Part shown: positions 25,033 to 37,400 of the stretch, one piece after another
Layout of the letters: every line of letters starts with the position of its first letter
Position numbering within the stretch: the stretch's first letter is position 1
NCBI GenBank assembly: GCA_031772625.1
Contig: CM062820.1
Coordinates: 1,076,571,369-1,076,635,368 of the forward strand
Source of the DNA: Pinus tabuliformis
Lineage: Eukaryota; Streptophyta; Pinopsida; Pinales; Pinaceae
DNA: 64,000 bases
Reading direction: 5' to 3'
Notes under the pieces: model-generated
Told to the model about the DNA's origin: nothing
What the model saw: only the letters and a program-made list of their open reading frames with translations
The model's database searches: none
Position numbers and translations under genes: made by a program

Positions 25033-26601
25033 TTACTCGCGCTCATCAGGAGGACGGACCGTGGTTTGAGACACTTCTTGCGTGAATAGACCATTTAGGG
25101 ATGGTACATGACTATTTGCGATGTGTGATCCGGGAAATGAAAGTTGGTCCACGAGCTTGACCACTCTTCCTTCATGCGGAAAACACATTACTCTAAAGAG
25201 TGAGGAGACTATAGCTCCCATGCAATATATATAGTCTCGTCCAAGGAGTAGGTTATAATCCAAGGGTCCTTGAACAACCATCACGTTTATTTGAACGGTC
25301 TTCCCTTTCAATGTTATGGGCACATTGGGGAGGATCCCTAAAGGTCGACTGGTTCCTTTATCAAAACTTGATAGATTTCTCATTTCAGGTAAAAGTGCTG
25401 GCGAACCAAGCGCTTTCCAAGCAGTAGAGGAAAGGATACTCACAGATGCCCCCTCATCAATGATAGTGCCAGCCATTACCATTATGTATATTTGAACGAT
25501 AATCCTGAATGGTATGCTTGCTGGCAACCGGGGTCTGCCTAGTTGGTTCCAGTCAAAGGACACAACCAGGTTGCTTGGTGGTGGGACCGAATAAACGGCC
25601 GGATATCGCTCTGACGAACTTCCTTCCTGCGATAAAGGAATGGGGGCATTGCCCCCTTGTTCATCAGAGTCAGTGTTAATGAAGAGAATTTGGACGGTGT
25701 CGTCTTTATTCTCCTCTGTGATGGTATCATTCGAAGATAGAGCCTCTGAAGGCAAAACCGGGTCAATTGCCGTATCAACCTTTTGACTTTCGCCAGGCAT
25801 GGATCCAGACGGTTCATCTTTAATGATAGGTGCTTCGGCTGACCACCTGAGCGGGCCAGCCGGGTTCTCAACTAGTGAAGGACTTGGCAGGAGTTTTTGA
25901 TATCCAGGAGGAAGTTGCACCTGTAAAATCGGGCGATCTTCCAAAACTCTTTTAGCCTTGTCTAAGAAGGGACAACGATGGATGGCGTGATCGCCTTCAC
26001 ACAGTTTGCAGGGAAATCTAGCTTTCCCTCTCTGTCCTGGGACTTCACTTTCACTAGTCGACGGTGAGCAGTCAACATGGCTATCAGAGGTTGATGCTAC
26101 CGAATTGTGCAAACGGGGAGACCAGTCCCTTAGTATTCGAGGGATACAGGGACAATCTCTATGGAAATGGTCTCCCTTGCATATGACACATGGCGATTTA
26201 GGCCTTGTCAGTGTTGTGTGTGGATTTTTGTCAGACGACACTTGTTTGCCCCCAGTCGCCTTCGACTCCTTCTTCTTCTTCTCTTTCTTCTTCTTTTCCT
26301 TCTTCTCCTTAGGAACTTGGTTTTTTGCTTTACCAGTTCCGTCAAGCGAAGAGGAAGGAGGAGAGGAAGAGTTAGATGAAGTAGAAGGCTAGTGGGAAAT
26401 TCTGGTCTGGTCTAACTGTTGACTCGACTGTTCAGGAATGGTGGTGTTCTGAACGACATTGGTTGAAAAGAGCCAAACTGGCAGGCCAATTGTCAGTCCT
26501 GGAAGCGACAATGTGGCCATGTGGGGCGCACCAACATCTCCCCAAGAGGAGAAGGGACTAGGATTTCCACCAAGGGGAATTCCTTGGTTGGTGTGCTCCA
26601 T
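25033..26601 (-). pseudogene. element A ORF: zinc knuckles plus aspartic protease, one stop
   Basis: 523 codons in one frame, interrupted by a single TAG at 26389-26391. The N-terminus has the block ATLSLPGLTIGLPVWLFST, shared with element B. A Lys/Glu-rich basic stretch follows, then two zinc knuckles, CVICKGDHFHRDC and CKLCEGDHAIHRC, both CX2CX3HX4C (one residue shorter between the second Cys and the His than the usual CX2CX4HX4C). The C-terminal half is a retropepsin-like domain with DEGASVS at the active-site position (D-E-G instead of D-S/T-G) and LLLGRD as the second conserved block. There is no capsid domain. Probable roles: nucleic-acid binding and possibly proteolysis. Catalysis is uncertain given D-E-G. 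Confidence 0.85.
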
Positions 26602-28302
26602 TTTTTCAACCTAAAGATCAACGCAGGAATAGGGGTGATTGTTCCGTTTAAAATAAATTTTAACGACGCTTTAGACACAACTTGTTTTTTCAATTTTAAA
26701 GAGTCGAGAAAAAGCTAAAGATGACTCTAGTCTCCTTCGATGTTTTAACGAGCCCGAAGTGACAAATGCTCGGATGGAATTTTTCTGTTATAGGGTCTAA
26801 AAAAGGCCAAAAGAAACTGCTCTGGAGTTCTAGGCAGAGGGTGTGCCAAACTTTTCACAAAATCGCAGAATACTTTTTAGGGTACGGGCGGTCGATCTTC
26901 CTGAATGCTGTGTTCAGTGCATTGCGGTCAGTAGGGCGGCCGACACGGCTTCCTAAGGATAAAGGTTTTATGCCTATAGGGGTCTCCCAATATATACGCG
27001 ATGGTACGTGGGAGCACAATCCGTACTGGCGCTATCGTCCCTCAGGAGGAATCACCCACCTTCCACGAGATCGACAGTCACCAGGCTTAACGACGCCAGA
27101 ACACGTCTCTAGCCTAGACCTCTATGTTGTGCGTTATGTTACAAAGCGTTGTTAAGTTCATTCAATTTATTTTAGGTTGATCTTTTTAAAGTTTGCCTTT
27201 CAAGGTTCACCACGAGATGTATGATACAAATTCCTAAATGCAGTCTAAAGATGATAAGCAAGCTTTATATCTTTTCAACTTTGAAAATCCTAGCTACTAA
27301 GGGAAAAGAAAGACACCATCTTTTCTCAAAGAGCAATCAGCACACTCTAATGCACTTTTCCTAAATCCAACATGCAAACTATCAAATGCAAATGCACAAT
27401 GCAGGTGTTTGTTTTCCGCTTTCTTAGTATTGATGCCTACAAAGAAAGCTTTTTGCACAACTTTGAATTTGCTTTTAAATGACCAATACAAACAAGTTTA
27501 CTTTTTTCGAAATTAGAGAGGGTAGAAGAGATTACAACACTTAACGATTTTCGAAATGAATACTTGTTTTGACACTTAAAAGAGAAAAACTCAAACCAAT
27601 AAGCAAAAGTAAATGTATAATCAATCTGCAAACAGCCAATGAACTCTCTTATAAGATCACAATCAACAGATCTGAATTAAGGGCTACAGGATGACTATTT
27701 CACTCATGCAAAGGAAGACTGTAAATGATGCCACAAACACATAAAAACACTCACAGTCTTTTTGTACAAAAGGAGGCGGAATGTAAGCAGAGAAAAGGAG
27801 TTATCAGACTGGTACCTATGCTGGTTACAGGCTACAAAAATCAGAGATCAAAACAAGGCAAAACAGAGCAGAGAACCCCAGCTGCACAAGGACAAACTGG
27901 TTCAGCGCAACCTCAACACAGGGGTTTTGACATTCAGCGCAGGTAGCCTTCACGGGACCTGCGTTGAAATGTAGAATCCTTTCACTGGGTCTGCGCTGAA
28001 GGAGAAACTCTCGTTTCCCTCAGGTTCTGGGTCACAGATTGCTATTTAATTCACTGTTTTAGGCCAAATAAAAGCAACAAGCAAGGTGTAATCAAAGGGA
28101 TGCTTTGAAGGGCTACTAAGATCTATCACAAGGATCATCAAATCATTTGTGAATCCATTGTTCAGATCATAGACAAGTCCAGCAACTGGATCAAAGCAGC
28201 AACTTTCTACTTTGCATCCGGGAAAGATGCAGTTCGATTGTTGCTGTCAAGTCTATGAAACAAACAAATGATAGAAACACAAATAAAATGACTAAACAAA
28301 TC
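26602..28302 (-). other. leader of element A
   Basis: 1.7 kb between primer-binding site and ORF. Hairpins near the ORF: GAGTC/GACTC from 26701, and CGAGC/GCTCG at 26749-26753 and 26768-26772. Near 27900-28010 is a GC-rich hairpin pair CAGCGCAGGT/ACCTGCGTTG (ten pairs, one G-T) and CAGCGCAA/TGCGCTG words. No long ORF is present. Confidence 0.7.
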
Positions 28303-28320
28303 TCCCCAGTGGAGTCGCCA
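28303..28320 (-). other. primer-binding site of element A, tRNA-Arg type
   Basis: The minus strand reads TGGCGACTCCACTGGGGA, complementary (one mismatch) to the 3' end of a plant tRNA-Arg as I recall it. It lies three bases inside the LTR end at 28324. Confidence 0.85.
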
Positions 28321-28323
28321 ATT

Positions 28324-29386
28324 TGTTGTGGGGAAAAATGCCTATGCAGGACGATCCTATCCACCTAAGGTGTGATAGTGCCTTAGCAACAAACGAGTAC
28401 AGCTATACTGGTTTCTTCCTTTATGAAATGTGCAAGAAGAGAGATCAATAGACTTACCGGTGTCTTCCGTTTGTCCCTCGATCCGGTCTCTCTTCTCTTT
28501 GGGTGTTCATAGCTACTTGCCTTCTTGCTTATCCAGCTACAACTTCCTGCAAGATCACAAGAGAACAGCTACTTGCGACAAGAGAAGAACACTACACAAA
28601 GACAACTATTCACATTCATAACTAGTTTAGGATTAGAAATAAACCAAATACACTAATACATTCATACATCAAAATACATCAGCATATAGGAGAAACCAAG
28701 ATAGCTTTATTGATGAATAACAAGGTTCAGGAAGAGATACAACCCAGAGGGCTCCAATCCAGCATCTCCTTCCCAGCAAATGGAATTCCTATCTTCAGCC
28801 CCTTCAAAGCATTAAGCACCCAATGATTCCAGTCTCAAACCAATAGCAATTCTTTGCAATAACAAAATTCCAGCCTCTAGATCACATGGAGGAGAGATCC
28901 ATATATAGATGTTTGGAGAGAGGATGAGTCAGCTTGAGATCTGACTAGTGTCCTCTCCCTCTGTCAGTTCTTGAGTCCACTTGGAGGTTCTTGCTTCCAC
29001 TTGGAGATTTGGAACCTCTTACTCATCACCAATCGAATTCCCTGAGGCAAGTGTCATTTTGGAAGCTTCCTGGGTTTTGACACCTTGAGAAATGAGCCTG
29101 CCACTTGTCCACTCTCGTTCAGCGCAGGTAGCCTTTGTTCCAGTTGACATTCAACGCAGGTAGCCAGTGTTGGCTTTGACATTCAGCGCAAACAGCTAGT
29201 GTAGCCACTGAAATGATCCTGAATTGACTTGTTTTGAGCAGTTTTTGGTGGAGAACTTCTGTGAATTGCTGTGGTTTGTTAGCCTTGTTCCTCTAGGGGT
29301 AGGAACAACATGTTTAGGGACTTTGGATCCCTTAGATTATGGACATTTCATGCTCAATGCTGTTAGGCACAAAAATGTCTATAACA
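28324..29386 (-). repeat. 5' LTR of element A
   Basis: 1063 bp, same length as the 3' LTR and colinear without indels. Differences are mostly transitions. A TATA-like box lies at 28899-28908. Confidence 0.92.
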
Positions 29387-30484
29387 AGGATTGACGGGTG
29401 TCCGGCCCATATGGAATATCCCGAGAAGAGTACTTCTGTGACAATTTAGGATCATGATTTACAGGTACCTAATTTTCCTTATGGTCGACCTCTGGAAAAC
29501 TTATAGAGGATGAAGAGTGTCGCTCTGAAAGAGGCAAGGAAGAATCTACTCCAAGTCTGCGATGGATCACCCTTGGCTTGGGGATATGATGGTGCCTGCA
29601 ATTTTTAATCAAGTGCCCTGTTTTATGACATAAGGAGCACCTGAAAGGAATTCCCCAAAAATCTAGCCTTTGTTTGATTCTGTATCGACCCCATGCAATC
29701 TCAATATGGTCAGGGTATCCTCCTTTGTATACCTTCTCAATGAGAATCCACGCTATCCTCTTATCTTTTTCTCCTCTGCACCATGGGTCGACGTACACAA
29801 ATCTGCCGATGGAATTTCCTATTTCTGTGAGGGACTCCGTCGACCACATTTCCAAAGGCAGATCTGGAAGTTTCACCCAGATCAGATTATTTGATGGAGT
29901 ATTCTTTAAAGGATCAAACCCAATATACCATCTAAACAGCGATAAAAAACTTCTACCATGCACCCAGGGCTTCTTGAAGACAGCCTCTAAGTCAGAAGCC
30001 TTTAGAAAGTGGAAACAATACCATTCTTTCATTAGGCGGGAGATAATGGGGGTATAACCTATCAGAGGTTTCCATCGGTCATCAAGCCATTCCCTCATAG
30101 CCGCATCGTCCATTTCCAGGAACTGCCATCTGCCCACCAAGGCAAGGTTTTGCAGACTATCGATTCTTTCCGAAAGGAAGGAACTGTCCAGAGAGATTGC
30201 TTTAGGAGGGGAAGTGGTTTTTACTGGGTTCCTGGATTTGTTATATGAGAAGCCTGATCATTTGTTCGCACTTCCTTAGAAGTGGTTTCCCCTTGGTTAA
30301 GAGCATTTTGATATGGTTTACTAGATAAAGGTGCATCCTTTTCTAGCCAAACAGGTTTGATGATCATATTGTCCACCGTGGCTTGCCACCCTGTTGACAC
30401 CTTGGGTCCTTCACGTGCTTTTTTAGCCATGATGGCGGCTTGGATCATTGCTTCCGTGGCAGATGAGTTTGACCCACCTGTCAT
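29387..30484 (-). pseudogene. LINE ORF1, 5' part
   Basis: N-terminal part of plant L1 ORF1, an RNA-binding protein of the ribonucleoprotein particle. From the ATG at 30484: a Ser/Ala/Lys-rich start, then after a frameshift near 30230 a DUF4283-type domain (LVGRWQFLEMDDAAMREW, FHFLKASDLEAVF, WVHGRSFLSLFRW, WVKLPDLPLEMW) and a zinc knuckle CSLCHKTGHLIKNC (CX2CX4HX4C). A TAG at 29469-29471 breaks the frame before element A. The first 29387-29391 AGGAT is the target duplication. Reading continues in the fragment at 20949-21495. Confidence 0.85.
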
Positions 30485-32101
30485 TGAATCAAGAGAAAAT
30501 ATCTACTCTGGCCAGAGGCGGCAACTTTAATTAAGTTTTCGGGATAGGGCAGTACATAAAATATCTACTCCTCAGATCCGAGACTGAACAAAATACCCAG
30601 ATGGAATAAATGCCAGATAGAGTAAATTAAGGAGGATGGCTCGGGATGTTCCTCGGGATCAGTACAAAGAAGACTCCAGAGGGACTGATTGAAGCAGAAA
30701 TAAGGAAAGCGCTAAAAACCAAGGGTAGTTTTCCCCAAATGATGACGATAGCTAATCGTGAATTTGACAAAGAGAGGATATTCGTAGATTGCAAGTACTC
30801 TTAAGTACATGAAACACGTCATATGAGGACAGAGCCATTACTCTAAGAATTTTGAAAACATTTCTTGGAAAGACTGCAGAATTCCGATCCCGGAAAAAGG
30901 AAAACCGGTTAATCTCCCCGGCTATCCCATGGGCGCCATTGCAGGTTTCAGAGCAATGGTGCAAGGAAAAAGAATGAATACATCTAACTGGCAGCATTTT
31001 CCTAACAATCAATGCAGCAGCAATACATCTGGAATATACACCACCATTGTCCAATTCTAAAACGAAACTCAGTACATGGCTTTTAGATAACTATGGATTT
31101 CTTTAGTTTGAGGAGAAAATACTTGAACATTATGACGGTTCAAGGCGGGCAGGGCTTCCTACAGAAAACTACATGCTGTAACGGTCTAAAGAGGTTCCAT
31201 AGTAAAGCCAGTATGCCACTGAATTCAAACAAACTCTACTCACTATAAATGCCAGAATTCCAGTGTTGAGCCAGTATACCATTAAATTCAGATAAAGACT
31301 ACTCACTATTAGTACCAGAATTCCATATGAACTAGCCTTAGACGATTATTCAAGAACTTGCACAGACTTAACTAGAAAAAGGAGCAGAGGTGAACTAACC
31401 TTATAATCTTAAGCTTGAACCGCGAGCGAGAGCGCCAAAAACCCCATGCGCAGAGCACCACCCAACCGCCATACAGACACCAGGAACATGAGCGTCGACC
31501 AGAGAAAGGATAGATAGCTGGACGGATGGATGAATACCTCCCAAAACCAGCAGAGGAAGGAAGCCGGCCAAGGAGGCCGAAAGGCCGAAAAACCGCACAC
31601 TGTCGAGGATAGAGCTGTTAAGTAGCGAGAAGAAGGCTTCTGGAGTTAGACACGTTACCGACCAGGCGTCAGCGAAAATGGAGGGCATGCATGCATGAAC
31701 GTCCACGGGAAAGTTCAGCATGCAAGAGTTATGGCGTGGCAGAAAACCGGCATGCCTGGTGGCTAAGATTATTGGCTCCCCGTGATCGCAGCTGAAAATA
31801 ACGATGATTGGTTCTCTGAACAGGCTGTGAAAGACGGTGGTTGGCTCCCAGGTCGGCTAGAAAATGCTGGTTGGCTCCCTGCGCAGCATGGCGCTCTCAC
31901 TCCTGTGTATCAATCCCTAAATAGAACCCATGTTAATACCTCTTTGGGGATGATATTGCCCTTGCGGATGCCTCACAGAGGTCAAATGTGGTTGCATCCA
32001 CACCATAAACACAGTTATTCAGCACTTGCGCGTTTATGGGTAGTTTCCACGCAATTCTCCTTCAAACAAAACTCTTAACGAATGGGTGGATACCGTTTAC
32101 C
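30485..32101 (-). other. LINE 5' untranslated region / internal promoter
   Basis: About 1.6 kb upstream of ORF1, ending exactly at the target duplication, as expected for a full-length L1 with an internal promoter. Near 31760-31890 the words TTGGCTCCC and TGGTTGGCTCCC recur three times. No coding is seen. Confidence 0.65.
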
Positions 32102-32102
32102 A

Positions 32103-32119
32103 AAAGTCCATCTATAGCT
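32103..32119. repeat. target-site duplication of the LINE (5' side)
   Basis: AAAGTCCATCTATAGCT, a one-mismatch copy of 16530-16546. Confidence 0.85.
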
Positions 32120-33023
32120 TTGCACCATGAGAAACGACCCTACGGTGATATCACACAATTATTAATATAATTATTTAGAATAATGAACTATGAGTACATC
32201 ATACTATGGCCTTCAATAAGTTGATTCTTGAGCACTATTGCTTTGTGATATGAGGGATCCTTTTAGGAAATATAATTTCAAATTCGATGTGTGTAGGAAT
32301 TCCAAAATAAATAAACACTGAATCTTTTTATAATTAATTCTTAAGGGTTGACTTCCAACGACTTCAAGAAATTTTTCTTGCAGGTAAAGAGAATCTGCCT
32401 GGAAAAGCTTTCGGTTAGGTAAGAAAAAACTCAAAATTTATTTCCTCAGATTTCAAAATCCCAATCCCTTAAAAAAAATTGCCTCGATTGCAGATCCTTT
32501 AAGCCCAAAGAGACCCCTCGCACAAGGTTAAAGAGACCAACCCTTAGGGCTCTCGGTTAGAAAAAAAAGGTCAAAATGTCTACGACAATAATTCAAGAAA
32601 ATATTCTTTGAAAACCCTTTGACCAGAGGCTAAAGGGAGCTTCTTCCAGCTCTCAACTTCAGAGAAAATCGATCTTTAACAACTCTTGGCTAGCCCAAGA
32701 GATATGGCTCAAAATTTAAATTAATTCATTTTCTGAGCAAGGATTAGGCTTAAATGGGCCTGCAGCTTTGAGAGAAAGCCCTCAAGGAGATTGTCGATGC
32801 ACCTAAAAAATTTGAAACCATAAGTGTATACAAGTATATGCATCCATGTTAACAAGAGTTATATGGTTTATATTGAATTATTTAAAATAATATTATAGTA
32901 GTCCATGTAAATAATATATATGAATTATTTTAAATAATATTATAATATGAAGTAAATATATTGATAAATTTAATTAAATAGTTTTTTTTTCAAACTTTTA
33001 CTTAGAGGTCACATAGAGTTGAA
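32120..33023. other. noncoding internal part of element G1 next to its 5' LTR
   Basis: AT-rich with no ORF of interest. The sequence next to the LTR (minus TTCAACTCTATGTGACC) does not match a primer-binding site I know. Confidence 0.45.
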
Positions 33024-33833
33024 ACCAACAATCTCGAAATTAAAACATGCAATCAATTAAATCAATTATGTGATTTACAATCAACACTTCTTTATTCAAC
33101 TAATTAGCATATAATTTTTGAGAAATAGGGGCAAAGACAACTTCCCTGTAGCAATGATATTCTTTACTTGTAATTTCGGAGTTGAACGCTATTTGAATTT
33201 CGCTAACCGCAACAAAGTTTTGGGGACGACTCTCCACTCAACCATAGGCTCAACTGCACATAATCTTTCTACAATTGGCCACCCCGAGCTCTCAATCAAC
33301 GTACTACTTCCAGGGAATCTTTTGTCTCACAACACTTTTCTCCCCAGAAAATGGGGGAAGGAATAATGAATCTCATCTTCCTCTTCATCTATTAAATAAA
33401 CCAAACAATGGAAAGGGAACCACATGCACACATTCAATGTGTCAACATGCAACTTTTATTTCTTTATTTTCAGTTTTACTTAATTTAATAATTATTTTAA
33501 TATAATTTTTTCTTATTTTATTTCTTTTTACTTTTTGATAACTTTACTTATTTTTACTATTTTTATAATTCTCTTAATTTAACTCTTTCTTATTTTATTT
33601 TACTTTTTGTTAACTTTACTTATTTTTACTATTTTTATAGTTTTCTTTTATTTATATTTATTTAAAACTCTAGTATTTTTATTTATTTATTATTATTATA
33701 TTTTCTTCATTATTTATTATTTATTTACTATTATTATCTTTTCTTTATTTTCTATTGTTTATTTTCTTATATTTTAATATTATATTATATTGTTTATAAT
33801 TTTTACTTTTTATTATTATTAGGGGACATTACA
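33024..33833 (-). repeat. 5' LTR of element G1
   Basis: Homologous to 13333-14149 along its length, including GTAATTTCGGAGTTGAACG and AACACTTTTCTCCCC. The inner terminal dinucleotide is mutated, while the outer end GGGACATTACA is kept. Confidence 0.8.
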
Positions 33834-33838
33834 AGGAA
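33834..33838. repeat. target-site duplication AGGAA (right, element G1)
   Basis: Exact match of 13328-13332, directly after the LTR end. Confidence 0.8.
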
Positions 33839-34130
33839 CTTCTTAATCTTTGCAGGGGATTCTTCGACGAATCGTTCATGTGCTTCTATAAAAAAATGTG
33901 CCCTAGTCTCTCCAATTGACAATCTATTTCACCTCATGTAGTTCTTTAGTTAGTTGTCAATCTTCATCTACCACAACTAGTGTATCGCTTCTAAAGTTAC
34001 CGTTTATGTTTAAATGTTATAAGTACTTTAGTCGAATACTACTGGAAATATTGGAACCAATGTTGTCGTCTAGCAAATAGTACACATTGTCTGCAAGTAT
34101 AAAGGACAACAAGAAGTCACATAATCATAT
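33839..34130 (-). pseudogene. decayed gag/pol-like fragment cut by element G1
   Basis: The minus strand gives QLTKELHEVK, then after a frameshift EAHERFVEESPAKIKKF, and the frame continues across the G1 insertion into LDQTTNATER at 13327 downward. I read it as the other half of the coding sequence that G1 interrupted. Function is not identified beyond retrotransposon-like. Confidence 0.5.
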
Positions 34131-34429
34131 GCAACATAAGAATAGTAGAAGAGACACAAAGTAGTAGAGAACCAGCGAATCAATACTTTATATTATATTA
34201 TCGTAATGAAAAATTTGAACCATTACATTGATGTGGATATACACACGCATATGTATATACATATATATCATGTGTCAATAGTTATAATAGTTTAATTGTT
34301 GAAATCAACTATTTATAACTGACTTAACTAGTTGACTCAACTAACAGGTCGACTGACTTTACAATATATATTCCTAGAAACAACTTAGCATGTCTTCCAG
34401 AAACAAATTTTTCTACATAAAATTAAGAA
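34131..34429. other. unassigned AT-rich stretch
   Basis: Between a minus-strand gag remnant and a plus-strand pol remnant. It contains ATATACACACGCATATGTATATACATATATATC. No LTR end could be fixed. Confidence 0.3.
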
Positions 34430-37400
34430 AGATTTTAATGTTGCAAATCAACCATGGAAAAAGAAGGGTAAAGACAAACCTAAATCTCAAAACAAATCAT
34501 TAAAAAAGAACAAGCAATCAAAGTTATATGCAAAGAAGAAGAGTAAAAAATCAAAGCATAAAGGAAAGTGGCACAACAAAGATGAATGTCATGCTAGACA
34601 TTGTATATTGGCCAAGATGAAAGGATCAAAATCTAATTTAATCCTAACACCACTCAAGACCATGGATAATGGAAAATGAATCAATGACATAGAACCAAAT
34701 GTTACAATTGCCACTACAAAGATCCATCCAAAGGAGCCTAAGGAGGGACAACACCTCTTATATTTGCAAATGCAAGTGAATGGGATTCAATTGCATTTCA
34801 CTATTGATAATGATAGCCAAAACTAACCAAATATCAATTGATACTATCAAGAAAATGATGCCACAAATGAAAATGCATTGCCATTTATACACCATCAATT
34901 TTTTGAGCTAGAGATGAGACATCCTCATCTGTAAACAATGTTTCCTAAATACAACATCAAGATGGCCCCTTTAAAGATGAGATATCATGTGATGTTTCCT
35001 CGCTTGAATTTTATTTTGTTCTTTTAATACAATGAAATATTTGGAAGTATCATGTTTATCGATCATCATAGTATCGCTTTGACCCTAGAAATCCAAATCT
35101 AAAGTTTACCACTAGCCCCAACTAATCTCAATTATCACAACTACATAGTGCAAGAATATAATCCCTTAGAAAAACTTGTTCTCCTTATGCATTAGTCAGA
35201 AGGAGTGAAAAAAATCATTTGGACCATCACTACCTTTACAATGTGTCCCACAATGTTGCTTCTTTGGACAACATCGCCGTGTACAGACACTCCATTATGG
35301 AGAATGATAAGAAAACACCAAATTCAAATTTATTACAAAAGGGACACACTGAACCTAGTTTCCCACCTTACGAGATCCCTATTGTAATGGTTTCTAAGGA
35401 TGTCACATGGAAATTCCATCCCGACTTTGACTATGAATCCTTTAACCAAATCACAATAAATAACCAACACCCCATGCCCTTGATAAATAATTTTCTCAAT
35501 CAATTGAAAGGTTTGAAGTTATTCAAGAAGATTGATCTTAAGTTGGGGTATCCCTAGGGGCCAATCAAGCTAGATAATGTGAATAAGAAAACCTTCAAGT
35601 CCAAAAAATATCTCTTTGAATGGTTGATATTGTTTTTGAACTTAACTAAAGTGCCAACAACATTCATGAGGATCACAAATGGTTTTTTTTGGTGATTCAC
35701 AAACTCTCATGTGATCATTCACCTAAAAAATCATCCTCATTTTCAACATAAATTAGGAAAGGGAAATTTAAGCACATACCACTAGTGTTTTACGCCATGA
35801 AACAACACATTTTATATGCCAACCTACATAAGATCTCATTTGGCATAGAGGTAATAAAATATGTGGTACACCCTGAATGAGCATAGTTTGCATGTGGATC
35901 CAATGAAGTTGTGAGTGGTTTGCAATTATTCAACACTAAATACACTAACAGATCTCCAAAACATCTTAGACGCCACCACCTTTTACGACATGTTAATCCT
36001 AGCATTCTCTCATATTGTTTGGATCCTCAACTAAGCGACCAAGGGTGGATCCAAGGCCAAGTTTGTTCAAGTCAAGGCACATTGATATAAAGCATTCAAG
36101 GAGTTGAAATATCACCTTTTCCTGATGCAAATGATCATATCATCTGATCTACAACAATGGTTCAAAATCGAGAGAGACGCCTCAAATTATACATCAATGT
36201 AATCCTCACTCAACATGGACATCTATTGACCTCTCACAACAAGACGCTTTTCAAAAAAATTATACATACTTCACCTATGACAAGGAGTTTTAATCGATTG
36301 TCTGTTGTTGTCAAAAATTAAAGCATTATATAATAAAAAAGGGAACCTTCATCCACACTAACAACTAGCTTTTACAATTTATACAAACTCCAAGAAAGTT
36401 AGAAAATCACTACCATCAAAAGTGGTCCAATACATAGAAATGACTAGTTGTACATAAACAAGTCTCACAATTTTTACCTCAATGATGAACTTTTGTGCCA
36501 TCTAAACCATCTATGAATTCCTTTAGTGAAGTGTGAGAAGATTATTTACGAGGCACAACACAATGGGGTGGCAAGGTACATTGTCATGGAGAAGACAAGA
36601 AACACTACATTAGTACAAGAAAAGTAACACTATAGTAGTACCTACATAAGCCAAAGGTCCAACATGATGTTCAAAGATACATTAGATTGTGCATCCCACA
36701 TTCCTTTTCCAAACCTTCAATCAGTAAGAAAATACTATACACCCCTTTTTTCACTCTAAAAAGGCCTTGGGGGTCAATCTCCAAGTGACATTATATCAAG
36801 TATACCATTTTTGGCACCTTACAAGAAGAAAACACGAGAAAAGGCACTACTAAGCTCTTCGTTAAGTATGTTTGGTTTCATTATGAGTTACCAAAGACAC
36901 TTGCTTTTTATACCAACAAAAAAATCCTAAGCATATTCTAGTTTAATATCAACTATCTTCCAACCCCAAACAAATAAACAAAGAAAGTTAGCCAACAAGG
37001 TGATTATGCATATCCTCTAGATGTATGGCTCCAAACATCCAAATACATGGGATGAAAAAATTCCTTATGTTTAACACAACTAAAATAAAGGTCTTCACAA
37101 TTCTATTATCCATGTCTTTTTTCAAGTTTCATTTGGGTTCTATTCATGGACCCCAATTGACATAGCCCTACCCACGTTATCATCATATGAAAAGTTGTTG
37201 CATGCTTAAAAGGAGCTAAATAATTCTACCAAAATTGTTGAATAATTATATCACCTCCAAAAGTATGTGCATCAAATTATATAGAAAACCAATGTCAAGT
37301 GTAAGCAACATCGAGTTCTACACCAATGCAAGGTCAATGATAAGTGTGGTTACACTTGCAGGAGTGACTTGAAAACCCTAACAAGGAACTCAAATCATTC

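Larger units (their letters stand above)
21496..29386 (-). mobile_element. element A: non-autonomous Tat/Ogre-like LTR retrotransposon
   Basis: Complete element of 7891 bp: two 1063-bp LTRs, a polypurine tract, a tRNA-Arg primer-binding site and a perfect 5-bp target duplication. Orientation is minus. The only coding region is one ORF for zinc knuckles plus aspartic protease (25033-26601), with one nonsense codon. There is no capsid, reverse transcriptase, RNase H or integrase, so it needs enzymes from another element. tRNA-Arg priming is known from the Ogre/Tat group, hence the tentative placement. I counted by eye about 18 differences between the LTRs (roughly 1.7%), so the insertion is moderately old. 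It shares ORF, primer site, noncoding 3' blocks and hairpin arrays with element B at 42435 onward. Confidence 0.9.
16548..32101 (-). mobile_element. full-length L1-type LINE, split by element A
   Basis: A non-LTR retrotransposon. It ends (minus sense) in a 22-base poly-A tail (poly-T at 16548-16569), is flanked by a 17-bp target duplication, and has two ORFs: ORF1 (RNA-binding, zinc knuckle) and ORF2 (endonuclease, reverse transcriptase, RNase H). Removing element A (21496-29386) and one TSD copy leaves about 7.65 kb, including a 5' untranslated region of about 1.6 kb, so it is full length rather than 5'-truncated. ORF2 has five in-frame stops, so it cannot now move on its own. Confidence 0.9.
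13333..33833 (-). mobile_element. element G1: old gypsy-type LTR element with nested insertions
   Basis: Two homologous LTRs in the same orientation (13333-14149 and 33024-33833) bracket this span and are flanked by AGGAA on both sides. A polypurine tract next to the left LTR shows it is the 3' LTR, so the element is on the minus strand. After removing the LINE at 16548-32101, the internal part is only about 3.3 kb and shows no gag or pol, so it was probably non-autonomous or is heavily deleted. The LTRs differ at many positions and the right one has lost its terminal dinucleotide, indicating age. No primer-binding site could be recognised next to the 5' LTR. Confidence 0.75.

Noticed and set aside
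26006-26392. Plus-strand 128-codon ORF with a Phe-rich run
   Set aside because: Antisense to the Lys/Glu-rich stretch of the element A protein.
31401-32078. ORFs in the LINE 5' region
   Set aside because: Short, overlapping on both strands, and located in the expected untranslated region.
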